A stretch of 24,506 nucleotides of DNA from a virus. Each line of letters opens with the position of its first letter. Position 1 is the stretch's first letter. A program made the position numbers and the translations under genes. The notes beneath the pieces are model-generated. The model ran no database searches and was not told where the DNA came from. It saw nothing but the letters and a program-made list of their open reading frames with translations. Positions 16,220-21,718 of the stretch are shown here, piece by piece. The DNA lies in the IMG/VR virus record IMGVR_UViG_3300030450_003620, positions 1 to 24,506 of that record. One strand, 5' to 3'.

Positions 16220-16684
16220 TTATTTGTTTTTACTTACAGAATTACCATCATCATCATATTGAGCAATACCACATATTGCAGATAAACCATATCTCCTACC
16301 ATAAGTTATAGTAGAACCTATACCTTGTGCATCTGCTTTAGTTACTGGCATTTTCAATTTTGATCTTACCCATTGACCTGATTCATGTAATAACATAGTA
16401 GTTACATAAAATTCACCAGGCTTCCCATCATTTCCTTGTATAACAGATAATCCGTGTTTACTTAGAAAAGGGATTGAAGATTCAATTACAGCATGCAAAT
16501 CAGCATATGTAGATTTAAAGAAAGGGTTAACACTACTTTTTTTTGCACCCTTCATTTCAGCTTGTGCTTTAGCTAATGCACTTGCTAATTTATCTATATG
16601 TTTTGACTTCCATTCTTCCTGTCTACGATCTTCAAATACAGCATTAGGGATAGGAATCCCCTTAACTTCTTCTTTTTTTTCCAT
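16220..16684 (-). CDS. erf: ERF-family single-strand annealing recombinase
   Basis: A 154-residue protein with clear family signatures. The helix KLASALAKAQAEMKGAKKS is followed by NPFFKSTYADLHAVIES, the hallmark early motif of ERF proteins. Later come LLHESGQWVRSKLKMPV and DAQGIGSTITYGRRYGLS, then ICGIAQYDDDGN, the conserved end of the core. ERF proteins form rings on single strands and anneal homologous DNA for recombination, circularisation or repair in phages. At 154 residues it has the core and little of the C-terminal extension found in P22 Erf. It starts at ATG 16684 with AAAAAGGAGAAAT and is followed 9 bases later by the SSB-like gene, a standard pairing. Structured elements 16743-16811 and 16816-16927 fill the gap upstream. 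Confidence 0.92.
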   Translation of the reverse strand: MEKKEEVKGIPIPNAVFEDRRQEEWKSKHIDKLASALAKAQAEMKGAKKSSVNPFFKSTYADLHAVIESSIPFLSKHGLSVIQGNDGKPGEFYVTTMLLHESGQWVRSKLKMPVTKADAQGIGSTITYGRRYGLSAICGIAQYDDDGNSVSKNK

Positions 16685-16742
16685 GATTTCTCCTTTTTGA
16701 GGGGGTTATAATTTACTAAAAGCGGACAAATATTCCAAGTTA

Positions 16743-16811
16743 TTTAAGGGACTGGCCCAACAGCTAAATTTAGTTGAGTTTCCGAGGCCTCTCGCTACGC
16801 AGCCCCTTAAA
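16743..16811 (-). promoter_or_regulatory. Structured intergenic element upstream of erf (C1)
   Basis: An 8-bp closing helix, TTTAAGGG (16743-16750) with CCCTTAAA (16804-16811). Read leftward, the interior holds the hairpin CGAG-AGGC-CUCG and the self-complementary CUAAAUUUAG flanked by CAAC/GUUG. Two GGCC tetramers could also pair with each other. It belongs to the 5' leader of erf but ends about 45 bases before the erf SD, farther than other elements. Function unknown. Confidence 0.5.
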
Positions 16812-16815
16812 ATTA

Positions 16816-16927
16816 TTAATGTAGCCAATGCAACTACCAGCCTAGGTCTAAAGGTAGCGCCATACAGGTTCTCTTAGACAGAAGGAATGTTACATTCTTA
16901 AGTCCGTGACTGACATGACTACATTAA
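16816..16927 (-). promoter_or_regulatory. Structured element with possible pseudoknot (C2)
   Basis: A 9-bp closing helix, TTAATGTAG (16816-16824) with CTACATTAA (16919-16927), overlaps the 3' end of the DUF6915 gene. Internal helices: GTCTAA/TTAGAC (16846-16851/16874-16879) and GAATG/CATTC (16885-16889/16893-16897). In the leftward RNA the hairpin loop CUACC (16857-16853) can pair with downstream GGUAG (16838-16834), giving an H-type pseudoknot. It shares the 9-mer CCTGTATGG with copy A (13442-13450 and 16860-16868). Confidence 0.5.
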
Positions 16928-17266
16928 ATTCATTTTCTTAATATTCTTCTTGGTACTTGCCATCCAAGGTTTTGGTTTAATCTCTTTAAGCCAATCTTGA
17001 ACTGTAGGAATAAATCCCAAATCCTCTCTTATATGTTGTTCTGCTATTGATCTAACAGGCACTTGTTTGTTATCAGAGTTTGTTATTACTATTCCAAATT
17101 TCAATTCACACTCTTTAATACCTTGAGTATGATGTCTTAAAGCTCTATGTCTTATATCTCCGTAATGATCTTTAGATTCATCAAACCATGCATGTATATA
17201 ATGATAGTCACCTATACGGCCACCAAAGTGTTTTACGCTTGATAAGCAGTGATTAGAGGCTTTCAT
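16919..17266 (-). CDS. DUF6915-like conserved phage protein
   Basis: A 115-residue protein with the signature of a widespread family: YHYIHAWFDESKDHYGD, then IRHRALRHHTQGI, the E..FG segment ECELKFGIVITNSDN, VPVRSIAEQHIREDLGFIP and DWLKEIKPKPWM. From memory this matches DUF6915, a short His-rich family found in phages and bacterial genomes with no established function. The conserved His/Asp/Glu residues (HAWFD, RHRALRHH, EQH) suggest a metal site. The ATG overlaps the TGA of the upstream DUF6878-like gene (ATGA), so the two are translationally coupled. Element C2 begins within its last codons. Confidence 0.7.
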   Translation of the reverse strand: MKASNHCLSSVKHFGGRIGDYHYIHAWFDESKDHYGDIRHRALRHHTQGIKECELKFGIVITNSDNKQVPVRSIAEQHIREDLGFIPTVQDWLKEIKPKPWMASTKKNIKKMNLM

Positions 17267-17889
17267 CTTTCATATACCTCATCACCATACCAAACTTCAG
17301 GTTGTTTACCATCCATAAAGTATGTTTCTTTTACATCTATAGCTGCATATCTATTTTGCTGTCCATCTACACGAAACTGTTCCTTTTCTAAATCCCATAC
17401 TACTTCACCTTGTCCGCCTTCATTATTATACCAATCATAATCTACAAGTTCTACAAGTTCCCAATGCAATTCACTGCTAAGGTTTTGATCTGGATGATTT
17501 TTCTTAAATAGATCATAAGACTTTTCTAGATCTCTTTGATGTCTAGTCATACCTTTCCATTCATCAAAATCTTCTTCTTTGTTATGATTCCAAGGTTTAG
17601 ATTGATATGTATCTGGATAATAGCCGTTATGATCTTTGCTTTCAAGATTTATTTCTTTTTTCCAACCTTCTGCCTCAAAACATTCACCACTATCACCAGC
17701 TCCTTCATACCATACTCTTATATATTTATATCCGAGTTCTTTTAGATATGCTGCTAAGTCTTTTAATGATTCTGCTTTGCTGACTCTTTTGGCTCTTCGT
17801 TCCTTCATCCAATCTTTTACCCATTCTTGTGACCCAATTGCGGGTTCTGACGATTTTTCCACTGCTTTTTGATTTTCTTCTGTCATCAT
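17263..17889 (-). CDS. DUF6878-like protein
   Basis: A 208-residue protein. The segment YKYIRVWYEGAGDSGECF and, later, the two adjacent pieces WELVELVDYDWYNNEGGQG and EVVWDLEKEQFRVDG reproduce the two-part signature I associate with DUF6878 (a GxGDSG strand, then W-x-NN-x-G-x-x-G-x-x-x-x-D). Function of the family is not established; it often occurs in phage and plasmid regions. Residues 1-40 are basic and probably an extension. The start is ATG 17889 or the adjacent ATG 17886, behind AAAGGAG. Its stop overlaps the DUF6915 start, so the two likely act together. Confidence 0.62.
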   Translation of the reverse strand: MMTEENQKAVEKSSEPAIGSQEWVKDWMKERRAKRVSKAESLKDLAAYLKELGYKYIRVWYEGAGDSGECFEAEGWKKEINLESKDHNGYYPDTYQSKPWNHNKEEDFDEWKGMTRHQRDLEKSYDLFKKNHPDQNLSSELHWELVELVDYDWYNNEGGQGEVVWDLEKEQFRVDGQQNRYAAIDVKETYFMDGKQPEVWYGDEVYER

Positions 17890-17953
17890 AATCTCCTTTA
17901 ATTTGATTTTCTATCCATACATCTACTTTATCTAGCCAATATTCCTCATTCAT
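17726..17953 (-). CDS. Possible overlapping 75-residue basic protein
   Basis: The ATG at 17953 has AAGGA upstream and overlaps the stop of the 55-residue gene (ATGAATGA), as real genes in this operon do. The first 24 residues (MNEEYWLDKVDVWIENQI...) look protein-like. The remaining 50 residues overlap the DUF6878 gene in another frame and are a low-complexity basic run (RRKSKSSGK, KSQKSQQSR), as expected from out-of-frame reading. It may be a short coupling ORF that feeds ribosomes to the DUF6878 start rather than a functional protein. Confidence 0.3.
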   Translation of the reverse strand: MNEEYWLDKVDVWIENQIKGDYDDRRKSKSSGKIVRTRNWVTRMGKRLDEGTKSQKSQQSRIIKRLSSISKRTRI

Positions 17954-18113
17954 ATTCTTTCCTTAATTCACTGTAATTTTTTAATATATATAACCACTTA
18001 TCTTTTGACAATGTTGTCATTTCTCTTGCTTGTGGGCTAAACATATTAAACATACCACTATCTTGAACATCTCTATATTGAGCAAACTCTTCTTCAGTTA
18101 CTTTATCTTGCAT
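17946..18113 (-). CDS. 55-residue conserved-looking phage protein
   Basis: Translation begins MQDKVTEEEFAQYRDVQDS, continues GMFNMFSPQAREMTTLS and ends in a helix with DKWLYILKNYSELRKEYE. The pattern EF-x-x-Y-x-x-VQ-x-SG-x-x-NMF followed by I-x-x-NY-x-x-L is one I associate with small phage proteins of unknown role. The ATG at 18113 has AAAGGA nine bases upstream, inside the end of the KOW-like gene. The TGA stop at 17946 overlaps the next possible start. Confidence 0.6.
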   Translation of the reverse strand: MQDKVTEEEFAQYRDVQDSGMFNMFSPQAREMTTLSKDKWLYILKNYSELRKEYE

Positions 18114-18384
18114 TTGACACATCCTTTCTTATCATTTCAAATGGAACATTCCATCCTGTATCTCCTACCATAACTACAGCTCTAGTTCTATTTATTTTCT
18201 TAATAATACCTTCTTGTATTTTACCAGAACCTATTATTTTAACTTTATCACCTTTAATTAAATTAAAAGCATTTTTCTGAGCTAAATATTTTCTTTGATT
18301 CATAACTATTTCTTTAATAGTATTTAAATCATCCATAGTATCTAGATCTGAAATTAATCTTCTTATTTCATTAATTTTACTCAT
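18103..18384 (-). CDS. KOW-like small phage protein
   Basis: A 93-residue protein with two parts. An N-terminal helical hairpin (INEIRRLISDLDTMDDLN, IKEIVMNQRKYLAQKN) is followed by a small beta domain, FNLIKGDKVKIIGSGKIQEG, then IIKKINRTRAVVMVGDTGW and NVPFEMI. The GDKV...G.I..I.RTRAVV pattern is that of a KOW/SH3-like barrel, often RNA- or protein-binding. Small proteins of this build are common in phage replication operons. The ATG at 18384 has AAGGAGATAAT. The 11-bp closing helix of element 18404-18512 ends 8 bases before this SD. Confidence 0.65.
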   Translation of the reverse strand: MSKINEIRRLISDLDTMDDLNTIKEIVMNQRKYLAQKNAFNLIKGDKVKIIGSGKIQEGIIKKINRTRAVVMVGDTGWNVPFEMIRKDVSNAR

Positions 18385-18403
18385 ATTATCTCCTTAAGTT
18401 ATA

Positions 18404-18512
18404 TGAGAGTATAACCTACTCGAATTACTGCAGTTAGACTTTCGATGATTAGTAGCATACCACTCCCTTGTGCGAACAGTCTCATGGGCTCCCTATCTTT
18501 ATTATACTCTCA
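18404..18512 (-). promoter_or_regulatory. Structured leader element with 11-bp closing helix (D)
   Basis: TGAGAGTATAA (18404-18414) pairs with TTATACTCTCA (18502-18512), the longest closing helix in the operon. Next to the KOW-like gene start, the 3' strand can form a competing hairpin in the leftward RNA, GUUAUA-CUCUCA-UAUAAC, which breaks the closing helix and exposes CUCUC near the AAGGAGA ribosome binding site. The two folds exclude each other, as in a switch. The interior contains CUACU/AGUAG and ACU...AGU helices but no known aptamer I could match. Confidence 0.55.
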
Positions 18513-18528
18513 ATTATTATTTATAAAC

Positions 18529-18586
18529 CTAAAGGGCTGAGACCTGTGAATTCTCATTTAATGTAGTTAGTTACCTACAACCCTAG
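18529..18586 (-). promoter_or_regulatory. Compact three-way-junction element (D2)
   Basis: Three helices close without long linkers: CTAAAGGG (18529-18536) with CCCTAG (18581-18586), bulging two bases; TGAGA (18538-18542) with TCTCA (18552-18556); and TGTAG (18562-18566) with CTACA (18575-18579). It lies between the DUF932 stop and element D. I tested it by eye against the hammerhead core (CUGANGA, GAAA) and the purine riboswitch and found no match. No U-tract follows, so it is not an ordinary terminator. Confidence 0.5.
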
Positions 18587-18592
18587 TATTAT

Positions 18593-19405
18593 TTAAGCAC
18601 AAATTGCATTTATTATTCCATCTGTTATAATAGCATTATGATTATATGATGCAAGTGTTGGTTTCTTTTTATGCCACAATATATCTGTAGCAGAATTAAG
18701 TAAACCCCAACCATTGCTAGTATCATGATAATCACCACGAGGATCAGTAAATTTATCCACAATTTCACCCCATACACCTATTGGTATATCTTTAAGATGA
18801 TTATGTCTAATATTACTAAGCTCTTCAACATCTATGATGTGAGTATTTAACTCTTTTATACCATTGATCATAGTATTTACACTGTTATTCTCTCCATCTT
18901 GCGTCATATTTAATAAATGCACCATAGATTCTAACTGTGTATTCCAATCCTCAGAACCAGGCGCATGTCTAAATCTGTGATTCTGTAGATATTGTTTACT
19001 CATCATTCCATTAGTACATATTAATCTATACAACATTAATGAAAATCCAAATGATCTTGAACCGTCATAACTATTCCAAAATTGAATTCCTAGATTTAAT
19101 TTATCTATGTCTTCATCTTTTGCAGTATGATCAACGGTTGCTATGCTATCTACAGCTTTATATGATAACATAAAATTCTTACCATTAAAGAACTCTTTAT
19201 CTAATTCAAAATCTATATAAGCCGACTCAACTAGATCATCTGCAATATCTTTTACTTCTTGGTTTGGTAATAACATATAATGTGCTCCTACTACTCCTGC
19301 TTCTTTCCATCCTTTTTCTTCATCAAGCCTTTGAACAGAATAAGCTGATGATTGTATTCCACTATAATCAAGTGGTACTTTTCTTATTTCTTGATATGGA
19401 TTCAT
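18593..19405 (-). CDS. DUF932-family phage/plasmid-like protein
   Basis: A 270-residue protein. The core LGIQFWNSYDGSRSFGFSL, MLYRLICTNGMMSKQ and HRFRHAPGSEDWN carries the family's typical NSYDGS...R.VCTNGM signature, followed by a helical middle (INGIKELNTHIIDVEEL) and the C-terminal NGWGLLNSATDILWHKKKP, matching the W.x.N..TD...H end of DUF932 proteins. The family is common on phages and plasmids; its biochemical role is not established. The length is near the family norm. The ATG at 19405 has AAAAGGAGAAAAAG. Its start overlaps the end of the zinc-finger gene upstream by 38 bases. Confidence 0.8.
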   Translation of the reverse strand: MNPYQEIRKVPLDYSGIQSSAYSVQRLDEEKGWKEAGVVGAHYMLLPNQEVKDIADDLVESAYIDFELDKEFFNGKNFMLSYKAVDSIATVDHTAKDEDIDKLNLGIQFWNSYDGSRSFGFSLMLYRLICTNGMMSKQYLQNHRFRHAPGSEDWNTQLESMVHLLNMTQDGENNSVNTMINGIKELNTHIIDVEELSNIRHNHLKDIPIGVWGEIVDKFTDPRGDYHDTSNGWGLLNSATDILWHKKKPTLASYNHNAIITDGIINAICA

Positions 19406-19568
19406 TCTTTTTCTCCTTTTTATAATGTTTTACACAATATGGTTTATCTGCATTCTTAACTACAGCCTGTTTGTCACAAATACTGCATTTATCTGGATTA
19501 GAATTCATGATTTGTTTAAACTTGTAATCAATATTTTCGTCATTTAATAACATTTCAATTATATTCAT
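19368..19568 (-). CDS. Small zinc-finger protein
   Basis: A 66-residue protein. After a helical N-terminus (MNIIEMLLNDENIDYKF) comes KCSICDKQAVVKN followed by DKPYCVKHYKKEKKN, giving a C-x2-C ... C-x2-H zinc site with 14 residues between the pairs. The tail is basic. The ATG at 19568 has GGGAGGG upstream and overlaps the stop of the preceding gene (ATGA). Likely a nucleic-acid or protein-binding accessory factor; target unknown. Confidence 0.6.
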   Translation of the reverse strand: MNIIEMLLNDENIDYKFKQIMNSNPDKCSICDKQAVVKNADKPYCVKHYKKEKKNESISRNKKSTT

Positions 19569-19816
19569 TTTCCCTCCCAGTATTCTCTTTTAGTCATACC
19601 ATATTTCTCAATTACTTCCTTTAATGCCAAAGCGCTCCCCTTATTTCTAGTATAATAACTTTTTTCAGATCTAAATCCCATATATTTCCAAACTGGTATA
19701 TCATTTTTATCAACAATGTCTAAATCCAGCAAATTTGGCAACATATCTTCAGTATATCCGAGATCATAGCCCTTTCTCGATAGAAAATCCGCTACTTTTA
19801 TCTTTATTTTGCCCAT
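19565..19816 (-). CDS. Hypothetical protein (83 aa)
   Basis: An 83-residue protein starting MGKIKIKVADFLSRKGYDLG, with ILVDKND-like short strands (seen as LDLDIVDKNDIPVWKYMG) and a basic aromatic middle SEKSYYTRNKG, then helix ALKEVIEKYGMTKREYW. The N-terminal KVADFL...KGYDLGY could be a small DNA-binding helix, but no family is recognised. The ATG has AAAGAGG upstream. It overlaps the preceding gene by 53 bases in another frame and shares ATGA with the next. Confidence 0.55.
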   Translation of the reverse strand: MGKIKIKVADFLSRKGYDLGYTEDMLPNLLDLDIVDKNDIPVWKYMGFRSEKSYYTRNKGSALALKEVIEKYGMTKREYWEGK

Positions 19817-19976
19817 AATTATACCTCTTTCCTTTTTTCATGTTAAGCACCCATAATAATGCCTCTTCCCAGCCTTTATTAATATACATTTCTGGTTCTT
19901 CATCCCACAATTCAGCTTCATCACCAGATAATTGTGTTTCAGTCAATGCTATTAATATTTCTTTTTCATTCCTCAT
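19764..19976 (-). CDS. Hypothetical acidic protein (70 aa)
   Basis: The ATG at 19976 lies 6-7 bases after AGGAG. A TTG at 19982 is in frame but would sit on the binding site, so I prefer 19976. The protein starts MRNEKEILIALTETQLSGD, is acidic in the middle (EAELWDEEPEMYINKGWEEA) and basic at the end. The end overlaps the next gene by 53 bases in another frame. Function unknown. Confidence 0.5.
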   Translation of the reverse strand: MRNEKEILIALTETQLSGDEAELWDEEPEMYINKGWEEALLWVLNMKKGKRYNYGQNKDKSSGFSIEKGL

Positions 19977-20226
19977 CTTCAACTCCTAATACAGGTAATA
20001 TTTCTTCTGCTTTATCAGTAAGACAAGCTAAAACACCTCCATCATTACCTTCATCATCCATTTGAGCAATAACTCTTGTTCCATTATCTAATATGAAAGT
20101 AATAGGTCTTTTATACCACATATATTCATTACATTCTTTACTTGACATATACTCTACTTTCAATATTCTTCTTCCTAATAAAACATCTTCTGCTACTTTA
20201 GTCCATCGTTTAGTTAATTTAGTCAT
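19966..20226 (-). CDS. Hypothetical protein (86 aa)
   Basis: An 86-residue protein. It begins MTKLTKRWTKVAEDVLLGRR, then strands ILKVEYMSSKECNEYMW and PITFILDNGTRVIAQMDDEG, and ends acidic (EILPVLGVEDEE). The FILDNGTRVIAQMDDEGNDGG segment resembles small beta-barrel accessory proteins in phages and plasmids that fold around an acidic turn, but I cannot name a family. The ATG overlaps the stop of the upstream gene and uses its GGGAGG as binding site. Confidence 0.55.
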   Translation of the reverse strand: MTKLTKRWTKVAEDVLLGRRILKVEYMSSKECNEYMWYKRPITFILDNGTRVIAQMDDEGNDGGVLACLTDKAEEILPVLGVEDEE

Positions 20227-20461
20227 TTATTTCCTCCCATTCTCTGTCTCTACCATCATCTTCATCATCGGTAAAATCAGATTCTCTTATTAGTTTCCAA
20301 TTACCTATTTCTAAAACATTTTTACATATTTTATAATGTACTTCACCTGGTGATAATTCACCATCTTCCCATAGATCTTCATCTGGCACTTCTTCCCAAT
20401 GATAAGATTGATCTTGCCAATTCATATCGCTTAGATCTCTTTTATCTTTTTTATTATTCAT
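20219..20461 (-). CDS. Acidic hypothetical protein (80 aa)
   Basis: An 80-residue, strongly acidic protein rich in Asp, Glu and Trp: NWQDQSYHWEEVPDEDLWE, then DGELSPGEVHYKICKN and the tail FTDDEDDGRDREWEEIND. Such small acidic proteins are sometimes DNA mimics or inhibitors of host enzymes, but that is only a possibility. The ATG at 20461 has AAAGGAAAAA. In the leftward RNA this AGGAA can pair with UUCCU at the end of element 20480-20570. Confidence 0.55.
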   Translation of the reverse strand: MNNKKDKRDLSDMNWQDQSYHWEEVPDEDLWEDGELSPGEVHYKICKNVLEIGNWKLIRESDFTDDEDDGRDREWEEIND

Positions 20462-20479
20462 GATTTTTCCTTTATTTTA

Positions 20480-20570
20480 TTAGGAAGCGATGTATACTGG
20501 AATTATATATTACGCTAGCTAAGCTACCAATTTATATCTCATTTAAATGATTGCTATTCATACTTCCTAA
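20480..20570 (-). promoter_or_regulatory. Structured leader element (E)
   Basis: TTAGGAAG (20480-20487) pairs with CTTCCTAA (20563-20570), 8 bp. Read leftward the interior has UCAU-UUAA-AUGA, UAGC-UUA-GCUA, and AUUGG with CCAGU, whose U-G pair exists only in the leftward RNA. The closing strand UUCCU can pair instead with AGGAA of the downstream ribosome binding site, 11 bases away, so opening of the closing helix would hide it. Confidence 0.55.
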
Positions 20571-20582
20571 ATTTAATTCTTT

Positions 20583-20636
20583 GGGGCGATCCATCTGTTA
20601 TTTCGAGGTGTTTTGAGTGATCAGTATGTCGTCCCC
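20583..20636 (-). promoter_or_regulatory. Hairpin element with bulged stem (F)
   Basis: GGGGCGA (20583-20589) pairs with TCG-T-CCCC (20629-20636) with one bulged base. It lies 25 bases downstream of the -1 frame stop at 20662 and 12 bases upstream of element E in the leftward transcript. It may form a composite leader with E. No U-tract follows. The interior CUGAUCA...CUCGAAA only resembles a hammerhead core. Confidence 0.4.
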
Positions 20637-20661
20637 CGACCCTTATTGATATAATGTTACG

Positions 20662-20927
20662 CTATCTTCCACCAAGATGCTTTTCGAGAATATCTAGGTC
20701 ATTATCCGTACCTCTTTTATCATCCTTACCTCCTGAGAGTTGGACTATGAGTTGGACTAAGCTTTTCTTATCTTTAAATCTGTTGGAGCTTGCTCTTTGT
20801 CAAGTCCATAGGTAGGCATATCATCATATAATACTAGTATGTCTTCTTTGTTATTAGTTGTGCTAATCTGCCATACTTTCTTTATTATAGGACAATATTT
20901 AAGTTTTGTTTTCCCCCAATTCTTCAT
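20662..20927 (-). CDS. Small protein with probable -1 frameshifted extension (56 / 88 aa)
   Basis: Frame 0 runs from ATG 20927 (GGAGG upstream) to TAG at 20757 and encodes 56 residues, MKNWGKTKLKYCPIIKKVW...LKIRKA. Codons 51-52 are TTA AAG preceded by T, forming the heptamer T TTA AAG at 20778-20772, a canonical X XXY YYZ slippery site in exactly the right phase. The -1 frame then reads DKKSLVQLIVQLSGG...LDILEKHLGGR to TAG at 20662, giving 88 residues. The extension has no start codon of its own and follows a TGA closely. A 12-bp tandem repeat (GAGTTGGACTAT) within it encodes VQLI-VQLS. Function unknown. A single-base sequencing error is the alternative. Confidence 0.55.
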
Positions 20928-20943
20928 ATTTCCTCCAATTTAT

Positions 20944-20980
20944 AGGGAGTTCTTACACGCTACCGTTTATCAAACTCCCT
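20944..20980 (-). promoter_or_regulatory. Hairpin before the frameshift gene (G)
   Basis: AGGGAGTT (20944-20951) pairs with AACTCCCT (20973-20980), an 8-bp stem with a 21-base loop. The 3' strand in the leftward RNA, CUCCCU, lies 8 bases before GGAGG of the downstream gene and could pair with it (CUCC/GGAG), repeating the switch-like arrangement of B and E. Confidence 0.5.
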
Positions 20981-20990
20981 GTTGGGTCGC

Positions 20991-21131
20991 CTAAATAAGT
21001 TTATACATTTTGTCTAGGCTCTCTATATATTTTGCTATTCTTGGATCTTCTAACTTTATATCTTTCATTGCCTTAAGCTTTGCAGCTTTTGACCAATCTA
21101 CACCCATTAATATTACACTATATTTATTCAT
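20991..21131 (-). CDS. 46-residue hypothetical protein
   Basis: Translation: MNKYSVILMGVDWSKAAKL, then KAMKDIKLEDPRIAKYIESL and DKMYKLI. It is helical and basic, with no membrane segment or recognised motif. The ATG at 21131 has GGGAG five bases upstream. It is the first gene after the terminator at 21151-21183, so it probably belongs to a separate leftward transcript or depends on read-through. Confidence 0.5.
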   Translation of the reverse strand: MNKYSVILMGVDWSKAAKLKAMKDIKLEDPRIAKYIESLDKMYKLI

Positions 21132-21150
21132 TTAGACTCCCAATTATTAA

Positions 21151-21183
21151 TAAAAAGGGAACTAATATTTATACTAGCTCCCT
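21151..21183 (-). terminator. Rho-independent terminator
   Basis: Read leftward, AGGGA-G-CUA ... UAG-U-UCCCU (stem 21183-21156, one mismatch between the two stem parts) is followed at once by TTTTTATT. It lies 21 bases past the stop of the membrane-anchored Cys protein and ends that transcription unit. Confidence 0.75.
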
Positions 21184-21204
21184 AATTATTATATTTAACT
21201 ATTA

Positions 21205-21513
21205 TTACTGACCCTCAACTGGTTCAGTATTTTCTGCTGGTGCTTCTTTAGCTTCTTCTTCAGGATCAATAACTACTTCTTCACAGTAACTATCTAATGA
21301 ACAAGATTCTTCTTCGCTCCATTCACCACCTGCTGCTATACAACCTTCAGAACCAGATGTATCTACCCAATTACCTGATAAATCAGCACATTCTGTTGCA
21401 TTAGTTGCATCTTTAACACTTGCTTCAGCACCATGATCGTGACTTGTAGTAATATATAGTACTATTCCTACTATTACCACTAATAATACTATACCGATGT
21501 TTTTAGCATTCAT
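21205..21513 (-). CDS. Membrane-anchored exported protein with four cysteines
   Basis: A 102-residue protein. Residues 5-21 (NIGIVLLVVIVGIVLYI) form one membrane segment with a short N-terminus, so the rest is probably outside the cytoplasm. The exported part has four Cys in two similar units, CADLSGNW and CIAAGGEW, followed by ESCSLDSYC, suggesting two disulfide bonds. The tail is acidic and rich in Pro, Glu and Ala (EEAKEAPAENTEPVEG). The ATG at 21513 has AAAAGAGG. A surface role such as superinfection exclusion is possible but not shown. It shares its transcript with a 36-residue membrane peptide. Confidence 0.65.
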   Translation of the reverse strand: MNAKNIGIVLLVVIVGIVLYITTSHDHGAEASVKDATNATECADLSGNWVDTSGSEGCIAAGGEWSEEESCSLDSYCEEVVIDPEEEAKEAPAENTEPVEGQ

Positions 21514-21588
21514 TGTATTACCTCTTTTGTTTATAATTCATTATCCGCCACTTGCAGATAACTTAAATTAATACTATTTATCTTAATA

Positions 21589-21699
21589 TCAATCCTTAAT
21601 TGTATAATAAACCATTATAACTGTTGGTATTAACATTAAAATATGTACTACTCTCAACCCAAGAAATATATCTGGTTGACTATTTAAAAATTCTATCAT
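21589..21699 (-). CDS. 36-residue single-pass membrane peptide
   Basis: Translation: MIEFLNSQPDIFLGLR followed by VVHILMLIPTVIMVYYTIKD. Residues 13-32 form one hydrophobic helix. The ATG at 21699 has AAGGAGG with 6-base spacing, the strongest Shine-Dalgarno sequence among the leftward genes, so the peptide is likely real despite its size. It precedes the membrane-anchored Cys protein by 75 bases, and both are cut off by one terminator. Holin-like, anti-holin or membrane-exclusion roles are possible; none is demonstrated. Confidence 0.6.
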   Translation of the reverse strand: MIEFLNSQPDIFLGLRVVHILMLIPTVIMVYYTIKD

Positions 21700-21718
21700 T
21701 ACGACCTCCTTGGTATTT

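Noticed and set aside
18404-18512. tRNA-like gene in element D
   Set aside because: UUCGAGU resembles a T-loop, but its flanks do not pair, and the 11-bp closing helix has no cloverleaf inside. Element E was tested for the same reason and also lacks a T-arm.
20583-20636. Hammerhead ribozyme in element F
   Set aside because: The leftward RNA has CUGAUCA and CUCGAAA, but the invariant CUGANGA core is broken (C for G) and the bases between cannot form stem II.
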